Below, in pieces: positions 1-11,026 of a stretch of DNA of 64,000 nt (positions are counted from its first letter, which is position 1; each line of letters opens with the position of its first letter). The stretch comes from Agarophyton chilense. Its lineage: Eukaryota; Rhodophyta; Florideophyceae; Gracilariales; Gracilariaceae. The stretch is from assembly GCA_030374765.1 (NCBI GenBank), contig JARGXX010000002.1, positions 1 through 64,000 of the forward strand, read 5' to 3'. Under the pieces are notes generated by a model that worked only from the letters and a program-made list of their open reading frames with translations, was not told where the DNA came from and did not search any database. Both the position numbers and the translations under genes were made by a program.

Positions 1-830
1 GTTCTTTCTGTCTTGTATATAGGGCCAGCGTCTGGGATAACATTGAGCGAATACTCACCTGTGGGAAGCTCCGATTCGGGAGTGGAGGCCGTCAGACTCA
101 CTGAGGAAGCAACATCGAACACGGATTCTTCATCTTCTCCCGAACTTCTTAGGAAACCCCCCTCCTTTCTTTCCTTTTTCGGGTTGTTACTCAACTTGAA
201 AAGCGTCGCCGCCATCCTCCGTCTCGTAGGATCTCCTTGAGGCGCTGTACCGTCCGAAGCATCAACGTGCAGAGTCAGCGACAATTGAAGGTTCACCAAG
301 GCTGTCGTACTCGTCAAAACGAGTTACGACGAGCTTATTACAAAGACACCGTCGTCTGGTGCCGTGTATGGGATATCAAGTTTCCCAAAGCATTGGATCT
401 CCTAGTTCATTATAAAACTCTTAGTCATCGGACCAGCGTCAGAAAGAAGACCAATACTGTTTTCTAGAACAGTTGCGGTAAATACAGCCAGTCTTTACAT
501 CGTGCTATAGGCCTTTACATATTTCATTTTTTACATCACATCTCTTTACCGTTGCATCTTCCAGAGACAGATATATTGATCACTTTATCATTCACACGCT
601 CTGCCAATTACGCTTTCTTTTTCTGTCCTCTTTCTTTGACATCTTTTCTTTGTATTATTCTGAGCTGGAAATCTCGAGAGCGTATCTACTATTTGGCTCG
701 CCTTGGGTTGTAACCACCCGTGTTGTGTCCGCTTCCTCTTTTAACGGATATGACGTTTAAATGTAGAGTGTTCCAGAAATGCTGGAGCAAACTTGTACAA
801 AGGACCAAGAGGGTCTTCAATTTCTATACC

Positions 831-1418
831 TGTAGTATCTGCTCTAACAGAGAGATCAAACACCTGCGACAGCGTTCGGACTGCCACCAAGGGTGCCTGC
901 GGCGAAGGGCAAACGGAGTGATAGAGCTACAACATTAGCGAGTTTGAAGATGGAGGTTGTAAAGCTCCACTCGCTAATGAGGGTGGTTGATAGACTACGG
1001 TCGTCGTTACACGAAAAACTACTTGTTGTAGCTTTTCCAGACCTCCGGTTAAGGAATTCTGAACAAGGAACAAGTCAGTTGTGAACCCTTTGTTGTCTCC
1101 TTTACTTTGGAGTTGGCGCTCACCTCTCTACCATATGTACTACGCACAGAGGTGAGGGCTACAAATTAATATCTAGATGTCAACCTTGGTGAGCTAATGA
1201 GCCCCTCTACAGTATGGAGTAATCGGCTTTAACGAGATTCTGTCTACTAAGGGTAGACTTTCCGTGTTCTCCACTACATATGCCGTTGTAAGCCAACTCG
1301 CACATGAAACATTCAACCTCCGCGGTACGTCGTTCATAACTCAATCCATGCCGTCACAGCCTTCTATGAGTATCATCGTAATTACATGAAAAAAGGATGC
1401 ATTAGGCTATCCGAATGT
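831..1418 (-). repeat. LTR of the Ty3/gypsy family, lacking its first bases
   Basis: The sequence is homologous to the LTRs at 31586-32170 and 60135-60742. Its sense is minus: the 3' end, ...GATACTACA, is at 831. The 5' end is cut just before the expected TGTAGTATT start, where the 510-bp repeat begins at 1419. The complete family consensus runs TGTAGTAT...ATACTACA, so it has short inverted termini typical of LTRs. No primer-binding site follows at 830, so this is a solo or broken LTR. A mirror copy lies at 27021-27608. Confidence 0.75.
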
Positions 1419-1928
1419 CAAAAAGAGGTCAGTCGGTCAAAAGTACGGGCCTGATCGACACTCACAAACCGCTTATAAATCCCCGCAATTACCACTTTGG
1501 TATGTATTACTTTCTGTTTGTCGTCTTTTGCACTAGTAGCATAACTGCCCAATGAATACCACTTTTAACCTTTACAAAATTGTGCGCTTTTAAAGGTTGA
1601 TCGCTCATGCAGTCGACCGCAAAAAGATGAAAGTCGATACAGATTACCTGAGACGAATCGCCATTCATACCTTCTATTTGTCATGCAGAAGACGACCAAC
1701 ACCGTGATGCGACTCGAAATTAGCGAATTGGAATGACTGAAAACCCCCGCCCGCAGATCAAGCTCATTGTTTCTTACCTCACTTTTCGGGTTTCTTAACT
1801 CGAGAATAAAAAATATGTATAAAAAGTGATTCGAACGTCTCCGAGGCGCTAGAGATCATTCTTTTAAACCGCCATCATTCACATGATTATTTGGATTGTA
1901 AAACAATCATGGAGGGGGGCGATGAATG
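1419..1928. repeat. ~510-bp repeat, outer terminal inverted repeat of the left block
   Basis: The segment starts CAAAAAGAGGTCAGTCGG and ends at ...GGGGGGCGATGAATG. It is the reverse complement of 11027-11538, so the 10.1-kb block 1419-11538 is bounded by long inverted repeats. Further copies are at 26511-27020 and, truncated, at 17964-18301. It contains no ORF. Near the inner end is an AT-rich hairpin (CATGATTATTTGG...CAATCATGG). It may be the TIR of a long non-autonomous DNA element or simply a dispersed repeat. Confidence 0.75.
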
Positions 1929-2483
1929 CGTAGGATGCCAGGAGGCAGGGTACATTGTTGGAACACGTGGTATCACGAGTGGAGTGGCTTGCAACGGCGC
2001 ATGTAGTGGCGATCCACGTGGCTGGTTTTACTACCGTTTGTAGATGTAAGTCCATTAGGGACCGTACCCATACAGTGGTTTGGCTAAGTGGCTCACCACT
2101 GGGTAGTATTTACGTATTATTTGGGCACTCACCATGGCACACAGTATATAGGGTACCAGAGGTCAGCGCCGACTCCAAGTAAAGGAGACAACATGGGCAT
2201 CATGATTATTCTGTTCTTCGCTTAGAATTCCTTAACCGGAGATCCGGACGAGCTATAATAGATAGTCAGCCCCCAACCACTTCACGAGCCGTCTCGTACC
2301 TACGTTCCATCAACGATTTACAGTTGCACTGATCACCCTCGCTGGCGAGTAGTGGCCTTACACCCCACTTCCAGCTCGCTGGTGGTGTAGCTCTACCACC
2401 CCTTTTCCTTCGCCGCAAGCGACCCATCGGCAGTCTGAACGCTGTCGCAGGTGTCTGCTCTCTCCGTTAGGGGTGATACTACA
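1929..2483 (+). repeat. Divergent LTR-like copy, plus sense
   Basis: This stretch is homologous to the LTR family but diverged from the other copies. It shares the ...GCAACGGCGCATGTAGTGG block, the CACCTCTGTGC-like hairpin region and the 3' end AGCAGACACC/GATACTACA at 2483. It points the opposite way to the LTR at 831-1418, so the 510-bp repeat is sandwiched between two LTR copies in divergent orientation. The 5' end is missing where the 510-bp repeat ends. The mirror copy is 25956-26510. Confidence 0.55.
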
Positions 2484-3000
2484 AACTGATACCATATATC
2501 ATCGTGGATCGGTTCGAAAAGGTGTGTGTTATTATTTGGCTGGGGTTTTTTAATTTTTATAAAGTATCACGGCCACGGGTGCACACGGACACCGTTATTT
2601 AGACAGACCCTTATAACCCAGTTTAGTGATACCAATTCTCTTTTCAGATGTTTCTTTGAGCTCCCTGGCAAATTTGTCTCGTTTTCTTCTTTCTGAAAGT
2701 TTTAACTTGTATACGGGTGGTATTACCCTCATATCAACCAGAAAGCCCTCGTAAGCCGAGCCCGTGATAAAGTGTAGTCGCGCCTCCAGTTGTGTAGAAC
2801 TCTATTTTCTCTCGAAAGTCTAAGGTGTACCCTTAAAGGTGTACCCCAAGAACTCGAGACTCCTGCCTAGGGCGTCGAAAAACACCCCGAATCTGGACTT
2901 TTGAACCTCAGCGGGTGAACTTGCGGAGTGTCAAATTCCCTGGGACAGTAATTAAGGTTTGCGGAAGCGGCTAAGCGGTGTGCACGAAGCTCACACGTAG

Positions 3001-3636
3001 ATGAGATCAAAATCCTCCGTGGCAGGTGCAGCACCTCCTCGCTGGAGGAAATGGGCGGAATTCAACAATCTATTGGAATGATTTGGTGGACCAGCAGACA
3101 ATACCGAAGGCGTCGAAACCCGATTCAATCGTATAAGTTCCCGTCTCAAGATGTTGGAGGAAACCATTGTAATGGATAAGAAGGTTCCTCACCAACCGGC
3201 TGCTTTCTGGCTTCACGCGAAGCACGAGGACGTCAGGGACAGTAACCGCCATGAGAGTACGAACAATACCGACTACCTCTTGGATTCATTTGATACAAGT
3301 GACCCCTCTCAGAGCTCTCTGTGGTACAAGGTTTGGAGACCAAACAACAAGAAACGTTCAGTATTTTCCTCCCTGGCGGACAGCATGGTAACGGAGCCTC
3401 TCCAGGAATCTACGACAAACTCGGGGTGTAATCCCGAGACAAATCTGCGCTTCAAACGGGGAAAGTGTTGTGGAAGGAGTCATGCCAATGATATTGGTGT
3501 GAAAAGTGTAACCAACCAAGAGAGTGGAGAAAAGGGGGAAAGAAAAAAGGGGACAAGCAGTAGAGCGAGCAGGGCGTTGAGCATGGAAGAAAAAAAACGA
3601 AATAGAGAATCAGTACACAGGGGCGAGAATACGTAA
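3001..3636 (+). pseudogene. Broken ORF encoding a basic, coiled-coil-like protein
   Basis: An ATG at 3001 opens a frame that runs to 3636 with a single in-frame TGA at 3079-3081 (codon 27). Reading continues sensibly across it (LLE, stop, FGGPADNTEGVETRF). A helical segment with RLKMLEE follows, then a Ser/Lys/Arg-rich tail. Without the stop the product would be about 211 aa. From the ATG at 3151 an uninterrupted 161-aa frame remains. I recognise no domain; the composition resembles the N-terminal part of a retroelement gag, which is inference. The mirror copy at 24803-25438 has the same structure, so the stop predates the arm duplication. Confidence 0.4.
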
Positions 3637-4049
3637 GTAATAAATGAACCGACATCTACGGCGGTGGTACTACTCTTTAAGACGCAAGGCGGGTAAGTCT
3701 ACCCTGTATAACATGGCACAACCTCCGAAGAGAGTCGTAGCACGCGCAGGCGGAAAATACTTAGAGCCACAAGAACCCGGTTGGGGAAGACTTACTGAGT
3801 GACAAAGCGAGCTTCCCGAGCCACTATATAGTGCAGATTACTATAGTAAACTTTCTACCTTAAAACAATGCAGATAAAAAATATGTAAAATAACCAGCAA
3901 TGCTGCGCCAAATTCCACGTGCACCACGGACCAGGCCTCGAGAGAGGGCGAATTAAAATTCGTCTTAGAAGGACTGGTGCAACCTCAACGGGTTGCACCA
4001 CAGTCTCTCTCCGAGGAATAGGATGATAAAGAGTCGAAGACTTTCAACT
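3637..4049. other. No gene seen
   Basis: Non-coding stretch between the broken ORF and the tandem repeat. It contains the short inverted repeat GGTGCAACCTC/GAGGTTGCACC around 3977-4000 (GGTGCAACCTCAACGGGTTGCACC) and no ORF I would defend. Confidence 0.5.
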
Positions 4050-5805
4050 GATCGTCTGGGAACGACCCTCGTGGTCACTGCAGACGCCCGTCTCGTTCAC
4101 AACGATCTTCAGTCACCAAAGGTGTGATTCTTACCCGAGAGAACTAAAAAAGCACCCAGGCCTGAAGAATCTAAATTATACGAATCGGCAGCATCGGAAG
4201 TTCTTCTCCTATCGATATTATTGATTGGAGAATTCCTCTTCAAATCGTACACCCCGTTGCACGGGTAGAGTGAAATATTGCATCAAGCGAATGTAGCCAT
4301 TACTGAGGAGCCTGAACTTTTCTGGAGAGAACCACTTCTTGGTGTTGGATTTACTCGCACGCGTTGTGGCTGAAGCCAATATACTCGGAGTGAATGAAGG
4401 TCAGGTCTATCTTACACTGCCGTACTTTATCCATGACGTCGCCAAGGATCAGTAGAAGTTTGTAGAACACGATCATCACGTCCTTCTGAGGGAGGAGTTA
4501 GCTCTTGGATGGAAGTGGTACAGTATCTCCTGAGGTCTCACGCGACTAACCACTCGATTCAATCGGCTATTCTTGCTCTTTGTGATACCAGCCAGAAGTT
4601 TGGATAAAAGAAATCCGAGTTATCGGTACGCCTCACTAATGCTTTCCATACGTGTGGATATGCTTACTCTACATAAGAACTCGCATCACCTACATTGACG
4701 GGTTAGACCCAGCCATCAACGACCCTACTAATCCAATGCTACTGGTTTCTCAGGGGTTTGAGAACCCACACTAGACGGAAGAGTCCAAAAAAACTGATAT
4801 AGAGAGTCGTTTCTACGTTTGAGGCGTCCCCACCACCGAGGTATAATGTCTTGCTTTTCGAGAGTTCCTGAAACCAATTAGCTGTATAGAAGTGTAGTTC
4901 ATCTCAACATCTCGTTCAAACCGTAAAGATCGTCTGGGAACGACCCTCGTGGTCACTGCAGACGCCCGTCTCGTTCACAACGATCTTCAGTCACCAAAGG
5001 TGTGATTCTTACCCGAGAGAACTAAAAAAGCACCCAGGCCTGAAGAATCTAAATTATACGAATCGGCAGCATCGGAAGTTCTTCTCCTATCGATATTATT
5101 GATTGGAGAATTCCTCTTCAAATCGTACACCCCGTTGCACGGGTAAAATGAAAGATTCCATCAAGCGAATGTAGCCATTACTGAGGAGCCTGAACTTTTC
5201 TGGAGAAAACCACTTCTTGGTGTTGGATTTTTTCGCACGCGTTGTGGCTGAAGAAAATATACTCGGAATGAATGAAGGTCATGCCTATCTTACTCTGACG
5301 TACTTTATCCATGACGTCGCCAAGGATCAATAAAAATTTGTAGGACACGATCATCACGTCCTTCTGAGGGAGGAGTTAGCTCTTGGATGGAAGTGGTACA
5401 GTATCTCCTGAGGTCTCACGAGACTAACCACTCGATTCAATCGGCTATTCTTGCTCTTTGCGATACCAGCCAGATGTTTGGATAAAAGAAATCCGAGTTA
5501 TCGGTACGCCTCACTAATGCTTTCCATACGTGTGGATATGCTTACTCTACATAAGAACTCGCATCACCTACATTGACGGGTTAGACCCAGCCATCAACGA
5601 CCCTACTAATCCAATGCTACTGGTTTCTCAGGGGTTTGAGAACCCACACTAGACGGAAGAGTCCAAAAAAACTGATATAGAGAGTCGTTTCTACGTTTGA
5701 GGCGTCCCCACCACCGAGGTATAATGTCTTGCTTTTCGAGAGTTCCTGAAACCAATTAGCTGTATAGAAGTGTAGTTCATCTCAACATCTCGTTCAAACC
5801 GTAAA
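4050..5805. repeat. Two tandem copies of an 878-bp non-coding unit
   Basis: The unit beginning GATCGTCTGGGAACGACC occurs at 4050-4927 and again at 4928-5805. The copies differ by a handful of substitutions, for example GGGTAGAGTGAAATATTGC versus GGGTAAAATGAAAGATTCC. The right arm has a single copy (about 23513-24390) that matches the first unit more closely at those sites. The unit has no long ORF. It ends with stop-rich AT-containing sequence and a CTCGTTCAAACCGTAAAG junction. Confidence 0.9.
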
Positions 5806-7089
5806 GTTTGGACTAAAAAAAAAATTCTACGCCAGAGAAGACCAATATTTCGTACAAACACCTCGACTGCCTACTATCGCCTTGTCTCCAAGAGAGCGTG
5901 ATTACTAGACCGTAGAAGGTAAATATAATAAAATTTGATGGTAAAAAGGCAGCGTGAAAATCCACACAGGCAAACGACGAGTAGCTGGCCTAAATCATGT
6001 AAAACATCGGCCATATGCTTCGATGTGCAGTGAAAACTATATAGTAGTGGGAAAACATCTGACCAAAAATTGTAGTTGTAGCCAAAGTAGATCCCGCCTT
6101 CATCACACAAATTTGATGGAAATTAAGTTCCCTACATGAAATATGTCGCACTCTATAGATTACACAGGGGGTGTCGGCAGGGCACGGTCTCTGACCTAGT
6201 TTCCACATTTTGAGCAGCACTATCTACAGTTCCAAGTAGCCACTCTACTACTGTTTTAAATTATGAAACTACTATATTTCTATATTCAGAACTACGGACC
6301 TAGAAGGTATATTTCAACACCAAGCGTGTCCGACAGCGCCTCAAAGATAAACCGTCTAACGTTTCGTGACCTATTGATTATCCGAATCCTAAAGCGGCAT
6401 TTTTTAAGAAAAATAATCCTACAACTATACAAGAGTCTCAAAGGTTTTTAATTCTATCAATATAAAGATCAGAAGTATTTTTTTTCATACTATCGGAGCG
6501 TTAGAGGTTTGATTTTTGACGATACTTTTAAAGCAGCTCTATCTTTAGTTTTTTAATTTTTTCTTGGAAATAAAAAATAATCATGCACTGTTTTTTTGAA
6601 TACTAAAATGTTTTGTAAATATTGAACTTTATTGTTCAGAAACTCAAATTTCTTTAAACAAACATGATGAGGCCAAAAACTACTCCGTTCTTTTCAGCTA
6701 CTTAGTGTTGCTGAAAACAAGAAACAATTTACAGGTTGCTGGAGTTTAGATGCTGAAGTCATTTGCGGTTGTGGTACTTCGAATGCATGGAAGATGGACT
6801 CTCGTTGACAGTCTAGAAAACAGTTTACTTTTTGAACTGAATCAAAACATGAGAACTGGACCATAAATTTTTCGTACCTGATGGGATTTTGATATAACCA
6901 ACATCAAACCAACGATTGAAAAATTCTATGTTTTTCTGGGTATTGTGGACCAACATCAATTAAATTAAACTTTTTGAGGGACGAGGTGAGATGAGGCGTG
7001 TGAAAAGGGTTTACGGCCGTACCACTCTTCATAGCACATGAGAACGTTTTCTGAAAGTATAAGGATGTACAGGATGTGCCCTCAATGAC
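5806..7089. other. AT-rich spacer without recognisable gene
   Basis: The stretch is AT-rich with homopolymer runs (for example 6478-6485 and 5815-5826). The only frames are short (under 90 codons), and none shows a family motif. It lies upstream of the 5S rRNA gene and is mirrored at 22230-23512. Confidence 0.5.
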
Positions 7090-7209
7090 ACATTCGGCCA
7101 TATCAAGTTGGCATGCGCCGCATCCCATCCCGAACTGCGAAGCTAAGTCACTTTGAGCTGGGCTAGTACTGACATGAGGGATCGGTCTGGAATCCCCAGT
7201 GCCGAATGT
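7090..7209 (+). rRNA. 5S ribosomal RNA gene (left arm)
   Basis: The gene is exactly 120 bp. The first nine bases ACATTCGGC pair perfectly with the last nine GCCGAATGT to form helix I. Internal blocks match eukaryotic 5S: GGCCATATCAAG, the loop region CATCCCATCCCGAACT, the box A core GAAGCTAAG, GGGCTAGTACT, and the box C region GGGATCGGTCTGGAATCCC. The T-rich run directly after (TTTACTTTT) is a plausible Pol III terminator. It transcribes the 5S RNA of the large ribosomal subunit from an internal Pol III promoter. It stands alone here, not in a tandem array or rDNA unit. Confidence 0.92.
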
Positions 7210-7260
7210 TTACTTTTGGCTTTGCCACAAATTTGCCACACTCCTACCATTCTTCTTCTT

Positions 7261-7296
7261 GCACCATCGCACCATCGCACCATCGCACCATCGCAC
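7261..7296. repeat. 8-bp minisatellite (GCACCATC)n
   Basis: Four and a half copies of GCACCATC lie just downstream of the 5S gene. The right arm (around 22030-22062) has fewer copies, so the repeat number changed after the arm duplication. Confidence 0.85.
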
Positions 7297-7344
7297 ATTT
7301 TGCTTTCTGCTTCAATAAAACCTTTTTTATCCTTCCCGCTCACC

Positions 7345-7405
7345 CTCATCCTCCTCTTCCCCAACCTCTCTTCCCCAACCTCTCTTCCCCAACCTCTCAG
7401 CCCCA
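7345..7405. repeat. Short tandem repeat with unit CTCTTCCCCAAC
   Basis: About four near-identical units of CTCTTCCCCAAC / CTCTCTTCCCCAAC occur in a pyrimidine-rich stretch. The mirror copy is at about 21920-21975. Confidence 0.7.
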
Positions 7406-9120
7406 ACCCATCAAGCGCAACGCCCTACGACCTCGCTCCTTCGAAAACTCTGAATCCGATCTATGTGCACCAATCCTGAATGCACTCTCTCTACCCAAAC
7501 ATGCTCGAAGGTGACCAGGACACAGAACAGTTTTTTGGATATCACACCGACCGCCCGCTCACAGGGCTGAGAGAACAGCACGCTCGCTTCACTCACGTCC
7601 CAGCGTTTCAGCTCTTCGAATGAGCCGCCAAATAGCCAGAGCAGCGGAGCCAGGCCGCCTGGCGCAGCTTCATGAGACACGCTCGCCTGTTCGCCTGTTT
7701 ACCCGCTTGCGAGCGCTGTGCACGCAACTGTAGCCGTTGCTCGGCGGAGGCTGAAGGAAGGTGCCGCCCGGAAGTGTAGATTGAAGGGTAGATTTCTGAT
7801 CGCAGCCTGCTACACATGCACCGTTCCGTTTAAGCCCTGGCCTGTCTTTCAAAGCTCTTCTTCGCCTGAAAGCGGCGTGATTTGATTTCGGTGAACTGCC
7901 CCAATTCAGCTGGCCAAGCTCCCAACCGTTTGACCGTACCTGCAAGGGGCTGAAGGGCGCTCAACTCCATCAGCGGTGCCATCTCGCGTCTTTTAATCGG
8001 GCCCAACTCGCAGGTTCATAGTGTTTGACCTGTCTCTCGCCCACTTCACCATGACAGCATGACAGCATTGATCAGAGCGCCGGCGTAAGTGGCCGGAGGT
8101 GTTCTTGCCTCTGTTGTGCTTGTACTGGACAAGTCGATTGTTTTGATGGATGGACGCTTGGCAATTGCATAGCCCGGTAGCGTTCGCCAAAAGTAGAAAC
8201 ATCCGATAATGAAGCATTGCACAAGGTGGGCGAAACGACGTGAGGAGAGGGATACAGGGTTTCATCGCACAGCCGCACAGCCGAGATCGCTGGTTACATT
8301 GCTAATGTATCCATCATGCGCTCAATGGCACGTGAAAAATACTTGGCCATCACTTTCGTGAATCGGAGAGTAGGGCCCAACTGAGATCTTCAGCCGTACA
8401 ACCCACATTTGCTCCGAAACCCTTTGTTCGACATCGGTGGGATAGCCTTCCACAGCTCGGAACCGTCGCCGGCGAGAGACCTTGTGAGGCAAGGACAAGA
8501 TCGGGATGCTTGCCAGACCTGAAGCTTTTTGTTGTCTGTATGAACATGAACGCTACTGTCGCCCTCAATGTCGTTTTGAGAGCCACTCGTTCAGCTGAGC
8601 AACACATCGTGAAGATGCACAAAAAAGTACCATCTATTCTAGCTTTGTGCATGCGGGTTTGAGATTAATTTACTCGCGCTGCGAGAATAGCCGACGATTG
8701 GACTCAAGCAAAGCAAGTCACCACCAGAAATTGTCAGACAGTATGTTGTCACGGCGGGAAGCGATTCGGAAGGAGATGAGTTCTGAATGCACAAACACCA
8801 CGGTATCAATTCTCATGCCAAGCTTCTCTCCACCTCTAGACCGCCCCCCCTTCTCTTCAAAGCAACATCGGTAACCCATTTCGAAATCACTCAGCTTGAT
8901 GAGTGAAAATCAGCGCGATCCAATCCGAATGCTTCGTGCATCGAATCTCGAAGCTTTGGCGCACGGAGCGTTGAGAACAAAAGCGCTTCAGTGCAGAGTT
9001 TTGCACTCGTAACCACATGGAGATACTATCGGATGAATGCGCGATCAGGAGAATTCGAAGGCTGTTCAAAGCACTCTTCGAATTAGTACGCATCATGCCG
9101 TACTCCACAGGGAATGAAGA
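7405..9120. other. Intergenic region upstream of the kinase
   Basis: Short overlapping ORFs occur on both strands without recognisable motifs and are duplicated in the other arm. I see nothing here that qualifies as a gene; an unrecognised non-coding RNA or intron-bearing gene remains possible. Confidence 0.4.
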
Positions 9121-9130
9121 GCTTAGAAGC

Positions 9131-9140
9131 GTATATAAGA
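9131..9140 (+). promoter_or_regulatory. Candidate TATA box of the kinase gene
   Basis: GTATATAAGA lies 294 bp upstream of the chosen kinase ATG. An upstream ATG at 9159 opens a 33-codon hydrophobic uORF ending at 9259, so a transcript from this TATA would carry a uORF and a pyrimidine-rich leader. The mirror copy is at about 20187-20196. Confidence 0.45.
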
Positions 9141-9433
9141 GACTTCCCGGGGAGAGCATGGTTTCCTTCTGCTTCTGGTCGCCGTTTGGATTGCGACAGT
9201 TGTGTTACTATACATTGAGTCTCTCGTCTTTTGCATCCATCGTGGCCATTGTGAACTGAGCACCTCAGTCACCCAACCATCGTCTTCTTTCTCCCCTTTC
9301 CTCACCCTCCCCCCCTACTCCCCCCCACTGCCCCCTCTCCCTCGCTCCCAGCCATTCCCCCCTTCGTGGCGCCCCCAATTGTTTCGCTTTGTGTCTGCAC
9401 TGCCGCAGTCTCCCCGTCTTTGTTTGCTTGACA

Positions 9434-10900
9434 ATGGTTGTGCCAGCTATCATCCGGCATAAGAAAATCTTCGAGCATGAGGGATACGTCAGAATCCGCC
9501 AATCCCTCCTATCTCGCCGAGAAACTAGGTACATGCGGCTGCAGGGATCCATGCTTTCGTTGCATACTTCTGAGGATAAGAAAGCTGAAATGGAAAAGTC
9601 TGTTTTTGGTTGTAAAGTCGCATGCACACTTCTCCCCCGAAGCTTCGTGATAAAGTTCAAGAACGGTCAGAAACTTCGAGTTTCGTGCAGTTCCAAAGGT
9701 GAGGCCGGCAAGTGGAAACAAGTTGTGACCCTGGCCTCAACCAAATCATTTCAGAACGAGTACAAGGGCCGGGGAGAGGTCGACCTGTCCGGGCGCTGGG
9801 CGGTTTTCAACGCAGAAAGCTGTACGGACAAGACGGAAGTGTCCGTGCAGCGATTCCGCCGTCAACCTCAGGGGCGGAACAAGCTCTGTCACCAACTTGC
9901 GACGGGGCGCCATATGTATGCGCTCCAGAATCTGTACAATCCGTGCATTTTAACTCCGATCGATACCTTCGTGGAGAAGGAGTTCGCGTTTATCATCTAC
10001 AAACCGATCCACGAAAAGAAGCTGCGAGATATCATCGCAGAAAGCGATGGGATACTCTCGGAAAGGGTTACGAAATGCATAGTGAGGCAAGTTGTATCGG
10101 CCATCAATCACTTGCATCGATCTGGATACGTCCACCGCAATATCTCACTGGACAGCATCCTTTGTGACTTTGCGAATCCTACAGATCCGAGAGCTCTTCT
10201 GTCGACCTTCAACCATGTTGAATTCGTGGACGCTGAAGATGACCAAACCTTGAGTTCCGCTGTGGGCAGGTCACACTACCGAGCCCCGGAAATGATTGAA
10301 GGGAAGCGGTATAACGCCTCAGTGGATATGTTCGCCCTGGGGGTCTGCATTTACCGAATGTTGTGCGGCTCCTTCCCATTCAGAATTCCGAAAACTTGTA
10401 GGTCTGATATGATCGATGAGCGGAAGCGTGGGCTCATGTTTGACGGAAACGAATGGAAAACCGTTTCCGCAGAAGCCCAAGATTTTGTGAAGTCTTTGCT
10501 TGACCCGGTCTGGCAGAATCGACCCACAGCCACAGCAGCGATGGAAAGCCGGTGGCTTTCTATGGATACAGCCCTGTGTCCTATTGGCCAAAATGAATCT
10601 GTTGCTTCCGAGACTTCCAGCCATCCAGCGGCAGAAGCTTCCGATGGCGCAGCGGATGAAGGGATACCCAGTGACTCCTCATTATCCCATCAGAAAAACT
10701 GCATTGACGCCCTTCTGGAATCGTACCAACCACAGTTATCACCGTTTATGCAGCGCTTTCTACGGCCGCTTACGAGCGAAACCTCGGTGGAATCTCCAGT
10801 GGACGCCTACAAAAGCATCTTTCAAAGCTATGGCAGAGCTGCAAATAGCGATTTGCCACACTCGAAATCGCGACATGGCACTTCAGATCCGTTAATGTGA
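9434..10900 (+). CDS. PH domain plus protein-kinase-like protein, probable pseudokinase (left arm)
   Basis: 488 aa, single exon. Start chosen at 9434 because the frame upstream is a pyrimidine-rich leader without ATG. Residues ~8-105 look like a pleckstrin-homology domain (HEGYVRIRQ..., LHTSEDKKAE, W near the end of the domain). Residues ~120-385 follow the kinase fold: the C-lobe has YVHRNISLDSIL, an APE motif (HYRAPEMIE) and a DMFALGVCIYRML helix. Key catalytic positions are replaced: Q139 where the VAIK lysine would be, N236 in place of the HRD aspartate, and F259-N260-H261 where DFG is expected. Phosphotransfer therefore looks lost, and a lipid- or protein-binding scaffold is more likely. 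The C-terminal ~110 aa are Ser-rich. An identical protein is encoded at 18428-19894. Confidence 0.85.
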   Translation: MVVPAIIRHKKIFEHEGYVRIRQSLLSRRETRYMRLQGSMLSLHTSEDKKAEMEKSVFGCKVACTLLPRSFVIKFKNGQKLRVSCSSKGEAGKWKQVVTLASTKSFQNEYKGRGEVDLSGRWAVFNAESCTDKTEVSVQRFRRQPQGRNKLCHQLATGRHMYALQNLYNPCILTPIDTFVEKEFAFIIYKPIHEKKLRDIIAESDGILSERVTKCIVRQVVSAINHLHRSGYVHRNISLDSILCDFANPTDPRALLSTFNHVEFVDAEDDQTLSSAVGRSHYRAPEMIEGKRYNASVDMFALGVCIYRMLCGSFPFRIPKTCRSDMIDERKRGLMFDGNEWKTVSAEAQDFVKSLLDPVWQNRPTATAAMESRWLSMDTALCPIGQNESVASETSSHPAAEASDGAADEGIPSDSSLSHQKNCIDALLESYQPQLSPFMQRFLRPLTSETSVESPVDAYKSIFQSYGRAANSDLPHSKSRHGTSDPLM

Positions 10901-11026
10901 CAAAGCCAATGACCACTCTCTTTTGTAAAAATACCTCTTGAACGTACCAAACTCTTCTAGTTGTAGACCATCATCATGACACTGTATGTTGATATTCTTT
11001 GTGCGTTGAATGTAACACTTCGCGTG

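Noticed and set aside
7143-7514. ORFs across the 5S gene and the pyrimidine-rich repeat
   Set aside because: They run through a structural RNA gene and low-complexity minisatellites whose copy number differs between arms.
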